The notes: generated from the letters alone by a model not told the origin. A stretch of 32,741 bases of DNA from Mycoplasmatota bacterium (GCA_016342455.1 JAEIOE010000025.1:1-32741), one strand, 5' to 3'; numbered from the stretch's first letter, positions 8,573 to 16,890 are shown. Translations and numbers: made by a program.

Positions 8573-9349
8573 ATGTTATTTGATTCTCATGCGCACATAA
8601 ACGACCCTGATTTAATTGATAGAGTTGAAGAAATAATTTCTAGCGCAAAAAAAAATAAAGTCAGCAAAATTACTTGTGTAGGTTATGATTATAAATCTAG
8701 TATGTTAGCGATTGATCTTGCTAATCAATATGATGAAGTATATGCCGCGATAGGAATTCATCCCTCTGAGGCAAGATCTTTCAACCTTGATTTAAGCTGG
8801 ATTGAAGAAAATATGGATAATTCTAAAATCGTAGCTATTGGTGAAATAGGTTTAGACTATTACTGGGATAAAAACTATAAAGAAGAACAAAAAGAACTAT
8901 TTATCAATCAAATAAAACTTGCAAACAAGTTAAAGAAACCAATTATCATTCATATGAGAGACGCTACAAAAGATACCTATGATATTTTAAAAGAGTACAA
9001 AGAACTTAGCACCCTAGGCGTGATGCATTGTTACTCATCTTCAAAAGAAGCGATGCAACAATTTATTGATTTAAATATGTATATTTCTTTAGCGGGGCCA
9101 GTAACCTTTAAAAATGCGCTTGTTCCAAAAGAAGTGGCTAAAGAAATAAGTTTAGACCATCTATTAGTTGAGACAGATTGTCCTTATTTATCTCCAGCAC
9201 CTTATAGAGGAAGAACAAACGAACCAAGAAATGTTTTATATGTTGCGAAAGAAATAGCTAATTTAAAGGGAGTAACCTTAGAAGAAGTTATGAAGAAAAC
9301 ATATGAAAATACTTGTAAATTATATAATATTGAAATGAAAGAGGAATAA
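8573..9349 (+). CDS. tatD: TatD-family metal-dependent hydrolase (DNase)
   Basis: 258 residues from ATG 8573, chosen over an in-frame TTG at 8558 because an AGGAG site (8564-8568) lies between them. The TIM-barrel metal ligands of the TatD family are all visible: H6 and H8 (SHAHI), E91 (GEIGLDYY), H127 (IIHMRDA), H152 (MHCYSS) and D202 (ETDCPY). TatD proteins are 3'-5' exonucleases acting on single-stranded or damaged DNA; some act in D-aminoacyl or RNA quality control. It heads a three-gene unit with ychF (two bases between them) and the CinA-like amidase. The family call is firm, the cellular substrate is not. Confidence 0.93.
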   Translation: MLFDSHAHINDPDLIDRVEEIISSAKKNKVSKITCVGYDYKSSMLAIDLANQYDEVYAAIGIHPSEARSFNLDLSWIEENMDNSKIVAIGEIGLDYYWDKNYKEEQKELFINQIKLANKLKKPIIIHMRDATKDTYDILKEYKELSTLGVMHCYSSSKEAMQQFIDLNMYISLAGPVTFKNALVPKEVAKEISLDHLLVETDCPYLSPAPYRGRTNEPRNVLYVAKEIANLKGVTLEEVMKKTYENTCKLYNIEMKEE

Positions 9350-9351
9350 AA

Positions 9352-10455
9352 ATGGGATTAATAGCCGGAATTGTTGGGCTTCCTAATGTAGGAAAATCAA
9401 CTCTATTTAATGCAATAACTAATGCTAATGTATTAGCTGCGAATTATCCGTTCGCAACAATTGAACCAAATATAGGGGTTGTAGAAGTTCCTGATCCACG
9501 AGTTGATGTTCTAACAGAGATGTATCACCCTAAAAAAACAATTTATACTACTTTTGAGTTTAGAGATATTGCTGGACTTGTTAAAGGAGCATCAAAAGGA
9601 GAAGGATTGGGAAATCAATTCTTATCTCATATTAGAACCTGTGACGCAATTGTTCAAGTAGTAAGATGCTTTGATGACCCTAATGTGATTCATGTTGATG
9701 GTTCAATAGATCCTCTAAGAGATATTGAGACAATTTTAATTGAATTAATATTTGCGGACATGGAAGTTATTGAAAAGAGAATACCAAAAATAAGAAAAAG
9801 AGCTGAATTAAAATTAGATGCTGAGGCTGTATTAGAGTATAAAACACTTTTAAAGATGAATGAAACTTTAAAAGCTGAAAAACCTATTAGATCTTTGGAT
9901 TTAACGTTAGAAGAAACAAAATTAATTAAGAATTTTTCTTTTTTAACTGCTAAACCAATGGTTTATGTTTGTAATGTAGCAGACGACGAATTAATGGATT
10001 ATTCAAATAACAAATATGTGAATAAAATTCAAAAAATAGCAAACAGTGAAAATTCTAAGACAGTTGTAATTTCAGCTAAGATTGAACAAGAATTAGGAGA
10101 ATTAGATTTAGAAGATAAAGAAATGTTCATGGAGGATTTAGGTATCACTCGTTCTGGTTTAGACGAACTGGTTGGAGTAAGTTACGAATTGCTAGGATTA
10201 AAAACATTCTTTACAGTTGGTACAGATGAAGTTAGAGCGTGGACGTTTAAAGACGGCATGAAAGCTCCTGAGTGTGCTGGGGTAATTCATACCGATTTTC
10301 AAAAAGGATTCATTAGAGCGGAAACAATGAGCTATGAAGCATTGATTCAAGCTGGTTCGGAGAGTAAAGCGAAAGAACTTGGAAAATTTAGATTAGAAGG
10401 AAAAGAATACATTGCTAAAGATGGAGATATATTTAATTTTAGATTTAATGTATAG
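9352..10455 (+). CDS. ychF: Ribosome-binding ATPase YchF (Obg-like)
   Basis: 367 residues, the usual length. G1 is GLPNVGKST (9-17), the switch II region is DIAGLVKGASKGEGLGNQFL, and the altered G4 motif (NVAD in place of NKxD) fits the family's preference for ATP. A coiled-coil hairpin of charged residues (about 130-200) is followed by the C-terminal TGS domain (about 280-365, 'FFTVGTDEVRAWT', 'IHTDFQKGFIRAE', 'YIAKDGDI'). YchF binds ribosomes and is tied to stress responses and selective translation. It is translated right after tatD and followed nine bases later by the CinA-like gene. Confidence 0.97.
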   Translation: MGLIAGIVGLPNVGKSTLFNAITNANVLAANYPFATIEPNIGVVEVPDPRVDVLTEMYHPKKTIYTTFEFRDIAGLVKGASKGEGLGNQFLSHIRTCDAIVQVVRCFDDPNVIHVDGSIDPLRDIETILIELIFADMEVIEKRIPKIRKRAELKLDAEAVLEYKTLLKMNETLKAEKPIRSLDLTLEETKLIKNFSFLTAKPMVYVCNVADDELMDYSNNKYVNKIQKIANSENSKTVVISAKIEQELGELDLEDKEMFMEDLGITRSGLDELVGVSYELLGLKTFFTVGTDEVRAWTFKDGMKAPECAGVIHTDFQKGFIRAETMSYEALIQAGSESKAKELGKFRLEGKEYIAKDGDIFNFRFNV

Positions 10456-10463
10456 GTGGTAAT

Positions 10464-10931
10464 ATGAGAAATAATTATGAACTTGTTGAATTATTAAAAT
10501 TAAGACAGTTAAAAATAGCTACTGCAGAATCTATTACTGGCGGCAAATTAATTAGCACTTTAATAGAAGTTCCAGGTGCTTCAAAAATAACAGAACAAAA
10601 CTATATTGTATATTCTAACTTAGCGAAAATAAACGTATTAAATGTTAGTAAAGAAACAATAGTTGGGTTTGGTGTTGTATCAAAAGAAGTTGCTTTAGAT
10701 ATGGCTCGTAATCTTCAAAGGATGACTAAGGCTAATATCTCTGTGTCAACAACAGGAGAAGCAGGACCAACAACAAGTTCAGAACATACCAAAATTGGTA
10801 CAGTTTGTATCGCTATTATAATTAACTCTAAAGAATTTCTGTTTGAAAAGCATTTTCAAGGAGATAGAGTTGAAATCATTAATAAGACAGTAACTTTCAT
10901 AATTAATGAGTTATATAATCTGATTAATTAA
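10464..10931 (+). CDS. CinA C-terminal domain amidase (NMN deamidase type)
   Basis: 155 residues, matching only the C-terminal domain of CinA (the PncC or YgaD type). It shows 'TAESITGGKL' with the presumed catalytic serine near residue 22, 'VPGASKI', 'VVSKEVALDMA' and 'TTGEAGPT'. These enzymes remove the amide of nicotinamide mononucleotide in NAD salvage. The N-terminal MoCF-like domain of full CinA is absent; stand-alone forms are common, so this is not a truncation. SD AGGTGG overlaps the ychF stop. Last gene before a terminator. Confidence 0.88.
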   Translation: MRNNYELVELLKLRQLKIATAESITGGKLISTLIEVPGASKITEQNYIVYSNLAKINVLNVSKETIVGFGVVSKEVALDMARNLQRMTKANISVSTTGEAGPTTSSEHTKIGTVCIAIIINSKEFLFEKHFQGDRVEIINKTVTFIINELYNLIN

Positions 10932-10936
10932 AAATA

Positions 10937-10965
10937 AACTTTCGTTTTTTATACGAAGGTTTTTC
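10937..10965 (+). terminator. Terminator after the CinA-like gene
   Basis: A 9 bp stem AACTTTCGT/ACGAAGGTT with one G-U pair, followed by a T-rich tail. Confidence 0.83.
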
Positions 10966-10996
10966 TTTTGTAAAGCGTTTTCATTCCAAATGAGCA

Positions 10997-11025
10997 TTGT
11001 AAGATTTGCAAAAGTAATATATAAT
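10997..11025 (+). promoter_or_regulatory. Promoter of the riboswitch-controlled permease
   Basis: TTGTAA (10997-11002), a 17-base spacer and TATAAT (11020-11025), about 20 bases before the aptamer. Confidence 0.72.
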
Positions 11026-11045
11026 TTAAAATTGAAGTTAATAAA

Positions 11046-11195
11046 GGTCGTATATATTCGATAATATGGTTCGAACGTTTCTACCTTATCACCATAAATG
11101 ATAAGACTACGGCTACTCATACAAAATTACAACTATAAATTGTTGCCTATTTTTTTGTTATGTCTAGCCTTGGAGTTTATCTAGGGCTCTTTTTT
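11046..11195 (+). promoter_or_regulatory. Purine (guanine-type) riboswitch with terminator
   Basis: The conserved core is present: L2 AATATGG, J2/3 GTTTCTACC, P3 TTATCA/TGATAA around L3 CCATAAA, and J3/1 GACTAC. P1 pairs GGTCGT (11046-11051) with ACGGCT (11109-11114). The ligand-selecting base after GA is C (11107), which indicates guanine or hypoxanthine rather than adenine. The expression platform is a terminator (stem 11166-11173 with 11181-11188, then six T). Its 5' arm TAGCC can instead pair with GGCTA in the 3' side of P1, as in known OFF switches. L3 has A where G is most usual. It controls the purine permease downstream. Confidence 0.95.
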
Positions 11196-11236
11196 ATGGC
11201 TTTTATTGACAAAAAAAATATGGAGGATGTATTTTA

Positions 11237-12673
11237 ATGAAAAAATTTGCTTCAAGTATCAATTCCTTCTTCAAAATTGAAGAAAGAGGATCAACTATTA
11301 CTAAAGAAGTTCTTGGTGGTTTAACAATCTTCTTGGCAATGGTGTATGTTCTACCTGTAAACGCTGGAATGTTATCAGCAACTGGTATGAATTTCGGCGC
11401 TGTATTTGCTGCAACAGCAATTGCTGCAGCCGTGGCTAGTTTGATGATGGGGTTATTTGCTAACTACCCAATTGGACTTGCATCAGGTATGGGTGTCAAT
11501 GCATTTTTCACTTATACAGTTGTTTTTGGTTTAGGATTCTCTTGGCAAGAAGCATTAGCTGCTGTACTTGTATCTGGAGTTTTATTCTTAATTATCTCTT
11601 TAACTGGACTAAGAAAAAGAGTAATTAACGCTATTCCTAAGAATCTAAAAATTGCTGTTGGTGCAGGTATTGGTTTCTTTATCGCATTCATTGGATTTAA
11701 AAATGGTGGTATCATTGTTTTTGATCCTGATGGTACATATGTAACATTAGGTGTATTAAGCAACCCAACGGTTTTATTAGCACTTTTTGGTATCATTCTT
11801 GTTTTGGTATTGCATTCACTTAAATTAAAAATAAGTAAATTTGCAATTATCATCGCTATCATGACAACAGGTTTATTAGGCGTTCTGTTAGGTTTGATTT
11901 TCCCTGATTTGGCTGTTCATATGCCATCCTTCGCATCTGACAATACAGGATTGTTATCTTCTCTAGGGTTAACATTTGGACAAGCTTTTAAAGCACTTCC
12001 AAGCTTATTAGCTAACCCAGTTTCATATGCGGTTATATTTACATTCTTATTTATTGACTTCTTTGATACAACAGGTACATTGGTTGCGGTTGGTCATGAT
12101 GCAGGGTTATTAAATAAAGATGGCGAATTAATTAATGGAGAAAAAGCTTTAGTTGCTGATGCAACAGGAACTATTGTCGGGGCTATATTAGGTACATCAA
12201 CAGTAACATCATATGTTGAATCTACAACAGGGATTAAACAAGGAGCAAGAACTGGATTATCAGCTGTAGTAGTTGGTGTTTTATTCTTAGTTGCATTATT
12301 ATTCTACCCATTGTTCTCATTTGTTGGTTCAATTCCTGTTTCTTTCGGAACAACATTCCTAGGAACTTTCTATAATGTATCTATATTTGTTTCACCAGCA
12401 ACATCACTTGCATTAGTTTATGTAGGTACGTTGATGGTTGGACAACTAAGAGAAATAGACTGGAAAGATGATGTAGCTGTTACAACTACTTTCATAGTCA
12501 TTATAATTATGATGTTAGCTTTCTCAATTGCAGAAGGTATCGCATTTGGATTCATAATCTATGTAATCTTAATGCTTGCTTCTAAGCGACATAAGGAAGT
12601 AGACCCAGTTATGTATGTACTCGCTGGTTTATTTGTTATCTATTATATTTTGAAATTCACTGTACTTATGTAA
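11237..12673 (+). CDS. pbuG: NCS2-family purine permease (guanine/hypoxanthine)
   Basis: 478 residues, strongly hydrophobic, with about 12-14 membrane segments. The N-terminal 'ERGSTITKEVLGGLTIFLAMVY' region and 'NYPIGLASGMGVNAFF' (about 79-94) are typical of the AzgA/PbuG branch of NCS2 (nucleobase:proton symporters). 'FIDFFDTTGTLVAV' and 'TSTVTSYVESTTGI' later match the substrate-binding region. The upstream guanine-type riboswitch independently supports guanine or hypoxanthine import. SD GGAGG (11222-11226) lies ten bases before ATG. Ends before a GC-rich terminator. Confidence 0.93.
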   Translation: MKKFASSINSFFKIEERGSTITKEVLGGLTIFLAMVYVLPVNAGMLSATGMNFGAVFAATAIAAAVASLMMGLFANYPIGLASGMGVNAFFTYTVVFGLGFSWQEALAAVLVSGVLFLIISLTGLRKRVINAIPKNLKIAVGAGIGFFIAFIGFKNGGIIVFDPDGTYVTLGVLSNPTVLLALFGIILVLVLHSLKLKISKFAIIIAIMTTGLLGVLLGLIFPDLAVHMPSFASDNTGLLSSLGLTFGQAFKALPSLLANPVSYAVIFTFLFIDFFDTTGTLVAVGHDAGLLNKDGELINGEKALVADATGTIVGAILGTSTVTSYVESTTGIKQGARTGLSAVVVGVLFLVALLFYPLFSFVGSIPVSFGTTFLGTFYNVSIFVSPATSLALVYVGTLMVGQLREIDWKDDVAVTTTFIVIIIMMLAFSIAEGIAFGFIIYVILMLASKRHKEVDPVMYVLAGLFVIYYILKFTVLM

Positions 12674-12677
12674 TTTG

Positions 12678-12706
12678 AAAGGGAGGACTTAGTCCCCCCT
12701 TTTTTT
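12678..12706 (+). terminator. Terminator between the two permeases
   Basis: An 11 bp stem (AAAGGGAGGAC/GTCCCCCCTTT) with one A/C mismatch and a TTA loop, running into a T tract. It separates the purine permease from the uracil permease, though leaky read-through could feed the latter, which has no clear promoter of its own. Confidence 0.83.
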
Positions 12707-12733
12707 GAAAAAATTTAGGAGGAGAGATAAAAT

Positions 12734-14068
12734 ATGAATGAAAAAATGATTTTAGGGATTCATGAAAAACCAAAAAAAGGCAAATGGATTGCCTTAAGTT
12801 TTCAACATGTATTTGCAATGTTTGGAGCTACAATTTTAGTTCCAATGTTAACTGGTTTACCAATTTCAGTTGCTTTATTTGCTTCTGGTTGTGGAACACT
12901 TATTTATATTCTTTGTACTAATGCTAAAGTACCGGTATATTTAGGTAGTTCATTTGCTTATATAACTGTTGTTGCTGCTGTATCGGGTTATTCTGAAACG
13001 GGAGTAGGGCATTATGCAAGTGCACTTACGGGGCTATTTGTAGTAGGGATAGTGTATGTTATTATCTCGCTTATCATTCGATTTATAGGTAAAGAGTGGA
13101 TACATAAAGTATTACCGCCAATTATCATCGGACCGATGATTATGATTATTGGGCTGGGTTTATCGGGAGTAGCGGTAAGTAACGCCGGTTTGAGTTCAGG
13201 AAGCCCAGACGCATGGAAAGATATATTAACAGCTGTAGTATCATTTTCTATAGTAGTGTTAGTAGCACTTAAAGGAAAAGGATTTTTAAAAATAATACCA
13301 TTCTTAATTGGAATTGTTGGCGGATATTTATTCGCTGCGATTATAGGGAATATTGACTTTTCTGATTTTGTAGCGGTAATTCAAAACCCAACGCAATGGT
13401 TTAAAATACCTGAATTTATGATCTTGGGATGGAAAGAAGGTAGCGCTAATTTTTTAGGAACTAATATTACTTTCTATCAAATAAATTTAACTGCAGTGTT
13501 AACGATTGCACCGTTAGCATTTGTTACAGCTGCTGAACACATTGGCGATCACGCTGTATTAAGCAAAATTGTAGGAAAAGATTTCTTGAAAGATCCAGGA
13601 TTAGATAAAACATTATTAGGTGATGGTTTAGCAACTGCATTTTCAGCGTTAATAGGTGGTCCAGCTAATACAACCTATGGAGAAAATACATCTGTTGTTG
13701 GTATGACTAAGATTGCATCAGTATGGGTGATTGGCGGAGCTGCAGTCATAGCAATTCTTCTTTCATTCATTAATGTTTTCACTACATTAGTATCAACAAT
13801 ACCAGCTTCTGTTATGGGTGGAATTTCAATAATACTATATGGTTTTATCGCTTCAAACGGATTAAGAGTATTGAGTGAAAGTAAAGTTAATATGGCTAAT
13901 TTAAGAAACTTAATAATTGTAGCTACTATGCTTGTGCTTGGCTTAGGAGGATCATTATTAGCAATAGGGAATTTCCAAATATATGGAATGTCTCTTGCCG
14001 CTATAGTGGGTATCATTCTAAACTTTATTCTGCCAAAAGAAAAAAAATCAGATAAAAAAGAAATATAA
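12734..14068 (+). CDS. uraA: Uracil permease (NCS2, UraA/PyrP type)
   Basis: 444 residues, about 14 membrane segments. 'QHVFAMFGATILVP' (about 24-37) and 'VPVYLGSSFAYI' are UraA hallmarks. The two glutamates that bind uracil in E. coli UraA appear as E268 (AEHIGDH) and E317 (YGENT), with the same 49-residue spacing. The uptake is uracil:proton symport. SD AGGAGGAG lies about ten bases before ATG. It sits behind the purine permease terminator with no riboswitch or PyrR-type leader seen in the short 60-base gap, so control may be by read-through. Ends near a hairpin at 14089-14117. Confidence 0.94.
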   Translation: MNEKMILGIHEKPKKGKWIALSFQHVFAMFGATILVPMLTGLPISVALFASGCGTLIYILCTNAKVPVYLGSSFAYITVVAAVSGYSETGVGHYASALTGLFVVGIVYVIISLIIRFIGKEWIHKVLPPIIIGPMIMIIGLGLSGVAVSNAGLSSGSPDAWKDILTAVVSFSIVVLVALKGKGFLKIIPFLIGIVGGYLFAAIIGNIDFSDFVAVIQNPTQWFKIPEFMILGWKEGSANFLGTNITFYQINLTAVLTIAPLAFVTAAEHIGDHAVLSKIVGKDFLKDPGLDKTLLGDGLATAFSALIGGPANTTYGENTSVVGMTKIASVWVIGGAAVIAILLSFINVFTTLVSTIPASVMGGISIILYGFIASNGLRVLSESKVNMANLRNLIIVATMLVLGLGGSLLAIGNFQIYGMSLAAIVGIILNFILPKEKKSDKKEI

Positions 14069-14088
14069 ATGATTGAAAGTTACTCTTT

Positions 14089-14117
14089 AAAAGTATAGAA
14101 TATATATATACTTTTTT
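14089..14117 (+). terminator. Terminator-like hairpin after uraA
   Basis: A 9 bp AT-rich perfect stem (AAAAGTATA/TATACTTTT) followed by T. The T-run touches the SD of the next gene, so it could also modulate that gene's translation. No separate promoter for the next gene was found. Confidence 0.6.
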
Positions 14118-14130
14118 GGAGGTGCATTTT

Positions 14131-15015
14131 ATGGACTACAATAAATTAACAAAAAAACAATCAGGAATTGTATTTCTGATTGTTTATGTATTCTCAATGG
14201 TAATAGCTTTATTAGTTGTTAGTTTTGGGAAAAATAATAACTTGAATCCAATTGCAACTATGTTAATCGCTGACATAATTATGACTTTTATAGTTTTTTT
14301 AGTGGGGAGTGTATTAAAAAACGCTTCACTTTACGATCCATATTGGAGTGTAATTCCTCCATTTATTTTATTCGTATGGATAGTGTTTTATTTTAAAACT
14401 ATTAATTTCGCAACAATACTTTTACTAGTTTCAATTTTATTTTGGGCAACAAGACTTACTGTTAACTGGTGGAAAAACTGGAAAGGTTTTGAATTTCAGG
14501 ATTGGCGTTATGATTCTCTCAAAGAAAGAAACGAACGAATATACCCTATAACGAATCTTTTTGGAATACATTTAATACCTACACTTGTTGTTTATATTCA
14601 AATGATTAATGTGTATCGAACTCTAGAAATAGCTAGTGTTAATTTAATCTTCATTATTGGATTCATCATTGCTATAATAGCGCCAGTTTTACAGTATGTT
14701 TCTGATAAGCAAATGGATGTTTTTAGATTAGAAAACAAAGGTAATAATAGAACTATAAATGTAGGAATATGGCGATTTTCACGACATCCAAACTATTTTG
14801 GTGAAATTCTCTTTTGGCTAGGCTTATACATTATGTATTTTTCTAATATTATGAGAATAGACATTAATATAATATATCCAATTTTCATGATTTTACTATT
14901 CTTATGTATCAGTATTCCTATGATGGAAAACAAACTTAAGAACAGACCGGGTTATATAGAATATCAAAGTGAAGTTTCAGTCTTAATTCCACTTCCTAGA
15001 AAGCCTCAAAAATAG
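14131..15015 (+). CDS. DUF1295 integral membrane protein (ICMT/steroid-reductase fold)
   Basis: 294 residues from ATG 14131, chosen because GGAGG (14118-14122) lies eight bases before it; an in-frame TTG at 14116 lies upstream of that SD. About seven hydrophobic segments. The C-terminal signature 'GIWRFSRHPNYFGEI' (R218, H219, P220, N221) and 'ENKLKNRPGYIEYQ' place it in the DUF1295 family, related to isoprenylcysteine methyltransferases and steroid 5-alpha reductases. Members bind a nucleotide cofactor (SAM or NADPH) through this motif, but the substrate of bacterial DUF1295 proteins is mostly unknown. The mid-protein 'NWWKNWKGFEFQDWRY' is also a family feature. No functional link to its neighbours is evident. 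Confidence 0.88.
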   Translation: MDYNKLTKKQSGIVFLIVYVFSMVIALLVVSFGKNNNLNPIATMLIADIIMTFIVFLVGSVLKNASLYDPYWSVIPPFILFVWIVFYFKTINFATILLLVSILFWATRLTVNWWKNWKGFEFQDWRYDSLKERNERIYPITNLFGIHLIPTLVVYIQMINVYRTLEIASVNLIFIIGFIIAIIAPVLQYVSDKQMDVFRLENKGNNRTINVGIWRFSRHPNYFGEILFWLGLYIMYFSNIMRIDINIIYPIFMILLFLCISIPMMENKLKNRPGYIEYQSEVSVLIPLPRKPQK

Positions 15016-15037
15016 GTTAAAACTACTTAAAGTTGTA

Positions 15038-15066
15038 TTGACATATTGGATTATATGATATATAAT
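15038..15066 (+). promoter_or_regulatory. Consensus promoter of lipoprotein C
   Basis: Exact TTGACA (15038-15043), a 17-base spacer and TATAAT (15061-15066), as strong as the str promoter. This suggests an abundant protein. Confidence 0.92.
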
Positions 15067-15122
15067 CTTCTAGAGAGAGTTATGTATTTTAATATAACTT
15101 GTTATGCAAAGAGGAGCGTTTG

Positions 15123-15659
15123 ATGAAAAATTTTAAAAAAATCTTGGCTGCATTACTTCTAGTATTAGCAATCGGTGGATTAACTGCTTGTAGCCAAATG
15201 AACAAAGTAACAACTTATTTTGAAGATCAAGGGTATGTTCGTTACAAATATAATAATATTGGAGATTCTTTACTGTTTTCAATACATGATGATTTAGTAG
15301 TAGAAGAAGCCTTAAGACTTCATGAAGACACTAATAATGAAGAAACAACAACAGTAGTTACAGATGCTGATTCTACAGTTACTACAACTGCAGCAGCTAG
15401 TAACTCCGATATATATTATGGATTTATTTCTTATGCATTTTCAAATGATGATTATGCAGTAGTTATTATGGAGTTTGAATCAGAAGATTTTCTAGCTGAA
15501 CGATTAGCAGATAGCACTGTTTTGCAAACTGCATTTGAAGGATTAGACCCAGCCGATTATGTTAACGGAAACTGTTTGTTAATTGTTTTAGATGAATACG
15601 TTGATAACTATGATGAATTTGTTCAAATATTCCAAGGTTTATTAGAACCTATCGAATAA
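15123..15659 (+). CDS. Lipoprotein of unknown function (C)
   Basis: 178 residues from ATG 15123, set by GAGGAG (15111-15116). The signal peptide is MKNFKK plus a hydrophobic core, ending in lipobox LTAC with Cys23. The mature protein is acidic and rich in Asp/Glu, with a Thr/Ala-rich stretch in the middle (about 75-92) and no cofactor or enzyme motif that I recognise. It is not clearly related to lipoproteins A and B. The consensus promoter and a strong terminator make it a single-gene unit, probably highly expressed at the cell surface. Confidence 0.85.
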   Translation: MKNFKKILAALLLVLAIGGLTACSQMNKVTTYFEDQGYVRYKYNNIGDSLLFSIHDDLVVEEALRLHEDTNNEETTTVVTDADSTVTTTAAASNSDIYYGFISYAFSNDDYAVVIMEFESEDFLAERLADSTVLQTAFEGLDPADYVNGNCLLIVLDEYVDNYDEFVQIFQGLLEPIE

Positions 15660-15687
15660 CAGAAAACATAAAAGATAATTAAATAAT

Positions 15688-15726
15688 AGCGTTTGTCAAT
15701 GTTTTTATATGGACAAACGCTTTTTA
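15688..15726 (+). terminator. Terminator of lipoprotein C
   Basis: A perfect 10 bp stem AGCGTTTGTC/GACAAACGCT (15688-15697, 15712-15721), then a T-run. Its 3' arm overlaps the -35 of the next promoter. Confidence 0.9.
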
Positions 15727-15738
15727 TTATGTTATAAT
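15710..15738 (+). promoter_or_regulatory. Promoter of the rpsF operon
   Basis: TGGACA (15710-15715), a 17-base spacer and TATAAT (15733-15738), preceded by the TG of an extended -10. The -35 lies within the 3' arm of the upstream terminator. Confidence 0.8.
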
Positions 15739-15744
15739 TACCGA

Positions 15745-15800
15745 CGTGATTTAATCACCTTGCTACGCAAGTAGCCAATAGACCAGAAGGAGGATAATTT
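15745..15800 (+). promoter_or_regulatory. Structured rpsF leader, possible S6:S18 target
   Basis: Two adjacent perfect hairpins precede the SD: GTGAT/ATCAC (15746-15758) and GCTAC/GTAGC closed by a GCAA (GNRA) tetraloop (15762-15775). Many bacterial rpsF leaders bind the S6:S18 complex for autoregulation. The CCGA at 15741-15744 would fall just upstream of the predicted transcript start, so the match to that motif is not established. Confidence 0.45.
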
Positions 15801-16091
15801 ATGAAAAGATATGAAATCATGTATATCATTCGTCCGAACCTTGAAGATGGCGTTAGAAACGCTCAAATTGAAGAATTAAATGGAATTTTAAATAATTTCG
15901 ATTCTCAAAATCTTAAAGTAAGCGAATGGGGCATAAAAGATTTAGCATATGAAATTGATGACTGCAAAAAAGGTTATTATGTTCTTTTAGACGTAACAAC
16001 TAATGTTGAAGCAATTAATGAACTAGACAGAGTAATGAAAATTAGAGAAAACATTATTCGTCATATCGTTATCGCAAGAGACGAACAATAG
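15801..16091 (+). CDS. rpsF: 30S ribosomal protein S6
   Basis: 96 residues, full length. It opens with YEIMYIIRPNLE and has 'VSEWGIKDLAYEIDDCKKGYYVLLDV' typical of S6, and ends with 'IIRHIVIARDEQ'. S6 pairs with S18 on the 30S platform. A strong SD (AGAAGGAGG) precedes the ATG. First of rpsF-ssb-rpsR, a conserved order; ssb follows after nine bases. Confidence 0.97.
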   Translation: MKRYEIMYIIRPNLEDGVRNAQIEELNGILNNFDSQNLKVSEWGIKDLAYEIDDCKKGYYVLLDVTTNVEAINELDRVMKIRENIIRHIVIARDEQ

Positions 16092-16100
16092 GAGGAAAAT

Positions 16101-16535
16101 ATGTTTAATAAAGTTGTATTAATCGGGAGATTAACAAAAGATCCTGAACTAAGATACACAAGTACAAACAACCTTCCAGTTTGCTCATTTACATTAGCTG
16201 TTAATCGCCCTTATTCAGTTCAAGGTACCGAAAGAAATGCTGACTTCATCAGTTGTACTGCATGGAGAAAACAAGCTGAAAACATTCATAAATATGTATC
16301 AAAAGGAAGTATGGTTGCCGTTGAAGGTAAAATACAAACTAGAGACTACATGGATGAAAAAAACAATGTTAGAAGATATGTTACAGAAGTAGTATGTGAT
16401 TCAGTTGTATTTCTTGATTCAAAGAATAGTAATAATAGCGATTATAATGCTCCAAATGAAAATAGCAACAAAGATGAGGAAGATGAATTACCAAAAGGTA
16501 ATTTCAATAACGTAGAAGACGATCTACCATTTTAA
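16101..16535 (+). CDS. ssb: Single-stranded DNA-binding protein
   Basis: 144 residues. An N-terminal OB fold (about 1-105) starts MFNKVVLIGRLTKDPELRYT and includes the 'FISCTAWRKQAENIHKYVSKGSMVAVEGKIQTR' core, split here only for length. A flexible, Asn/Ser/Asp-rich linker leads to the acidic C-terminal tip EDDLPF, the docking site for replication and repair partners. Binds single-stranded DNA as a tetramer. Co-transcribed with rpsF and rpsR; SD AGGAGG overlaps the rpsF stop. Confidence 0.97.
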   Translation: MFNKVVLIGRLTKDPELRYTSTNNLPVCSFTLAVNRPYSVQGTERNADFISCTAWRKQAENIHKYVSKGSMVAVEGKIQTRDYMDEKNNVRRYVTEVVCDSVVFLDSKNSNNSDYNAPNENSNKDEEDELPKGNFNNVEDDLPF

Positions 16536-16550
16536 TTAAGGAGGATTATA

Positions 16551-16790
16551 ATGCCAAGACCAGGATTTAAAGGTGGAAATAGAAAAAGCCGTAAAAGATG
16601 TTATTTCACAGAAAATAAAATCAAATATATAGATTTCAAAGAATATGAAATGTTAAGAAGATTTATTTCAGATCGTGGAAAAATCTTACCAAGAAGAGTT
16701 ACTGGAACGAAAGCTTACTTTCAAAAGCATTTAGCTGTTGCAATTAAACGTGCACGTTTCATGGCTTTATTACCATACGTAAAAGAATAA
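16551..16790 (+). CDS. rpsR: 30S ribosomal protein S18
   Basis: 79 residues, full length. It shows '[26 protein letters not shown]', then '[12 protein letters not shown]' and '[19 protein letters not shown]', all standard for S18. It forms the S6:S18 pair on the platform. SD AAGGAGG lies seven bases before ATG. Last gene of the rpsF operon, followed by a terminator. Confidence 0.97.
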   Translation: MPRPGFKGGNRKSRKRCYFTENKIKYIDFKEYEMLRRFISDRGKILPRRVTGTKAYFQKHLAVAIKRARFMALLPYVKE

Positions 16791-16796
16791 AAACTT

Positions 16797-16820
16797 AAAG
16801 GCTTGTATTAAGCCTTTTTT
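16797..16820 (+). terminator. Terminator of the rpsF operon
   Basis: Stem AAAGGCTT/AAGCCTTT with a 5-base loop and a T-run. Confidence 0.88.
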
Positions 16821-16862
16821 ATTTGAATTATTATTATTTTTTTAAATCCAAGATTTAAAAGA

Positions 16863-16888
16863 GAGTAGCCATAAATACATGGTTACTC
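16863..16888 (+). repeat. Hairpin before the gdpP promoter
   Basis: An 8 bp inverted repeat GAGTAGCC/GGTTACTC with one G-U pair and a 10-base loop, without a T-run. Directly upstream of the -35. It could be a protein-binding site or a weak second terminator; the role is not known. Confidence 0.45.
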
Positions 16889-16890
16889 GT

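Noticed and set aside
10911-11120. A 69-residue minus-strand frame
   Set aside because: It is a shadow of the riboswitch and its promoter.
15741-15744. CCGA box as proof of an S6:S18 leader
   Set aside because: It lies between the -10 and the expected +1, so it would not be in the transcript from this promoter.
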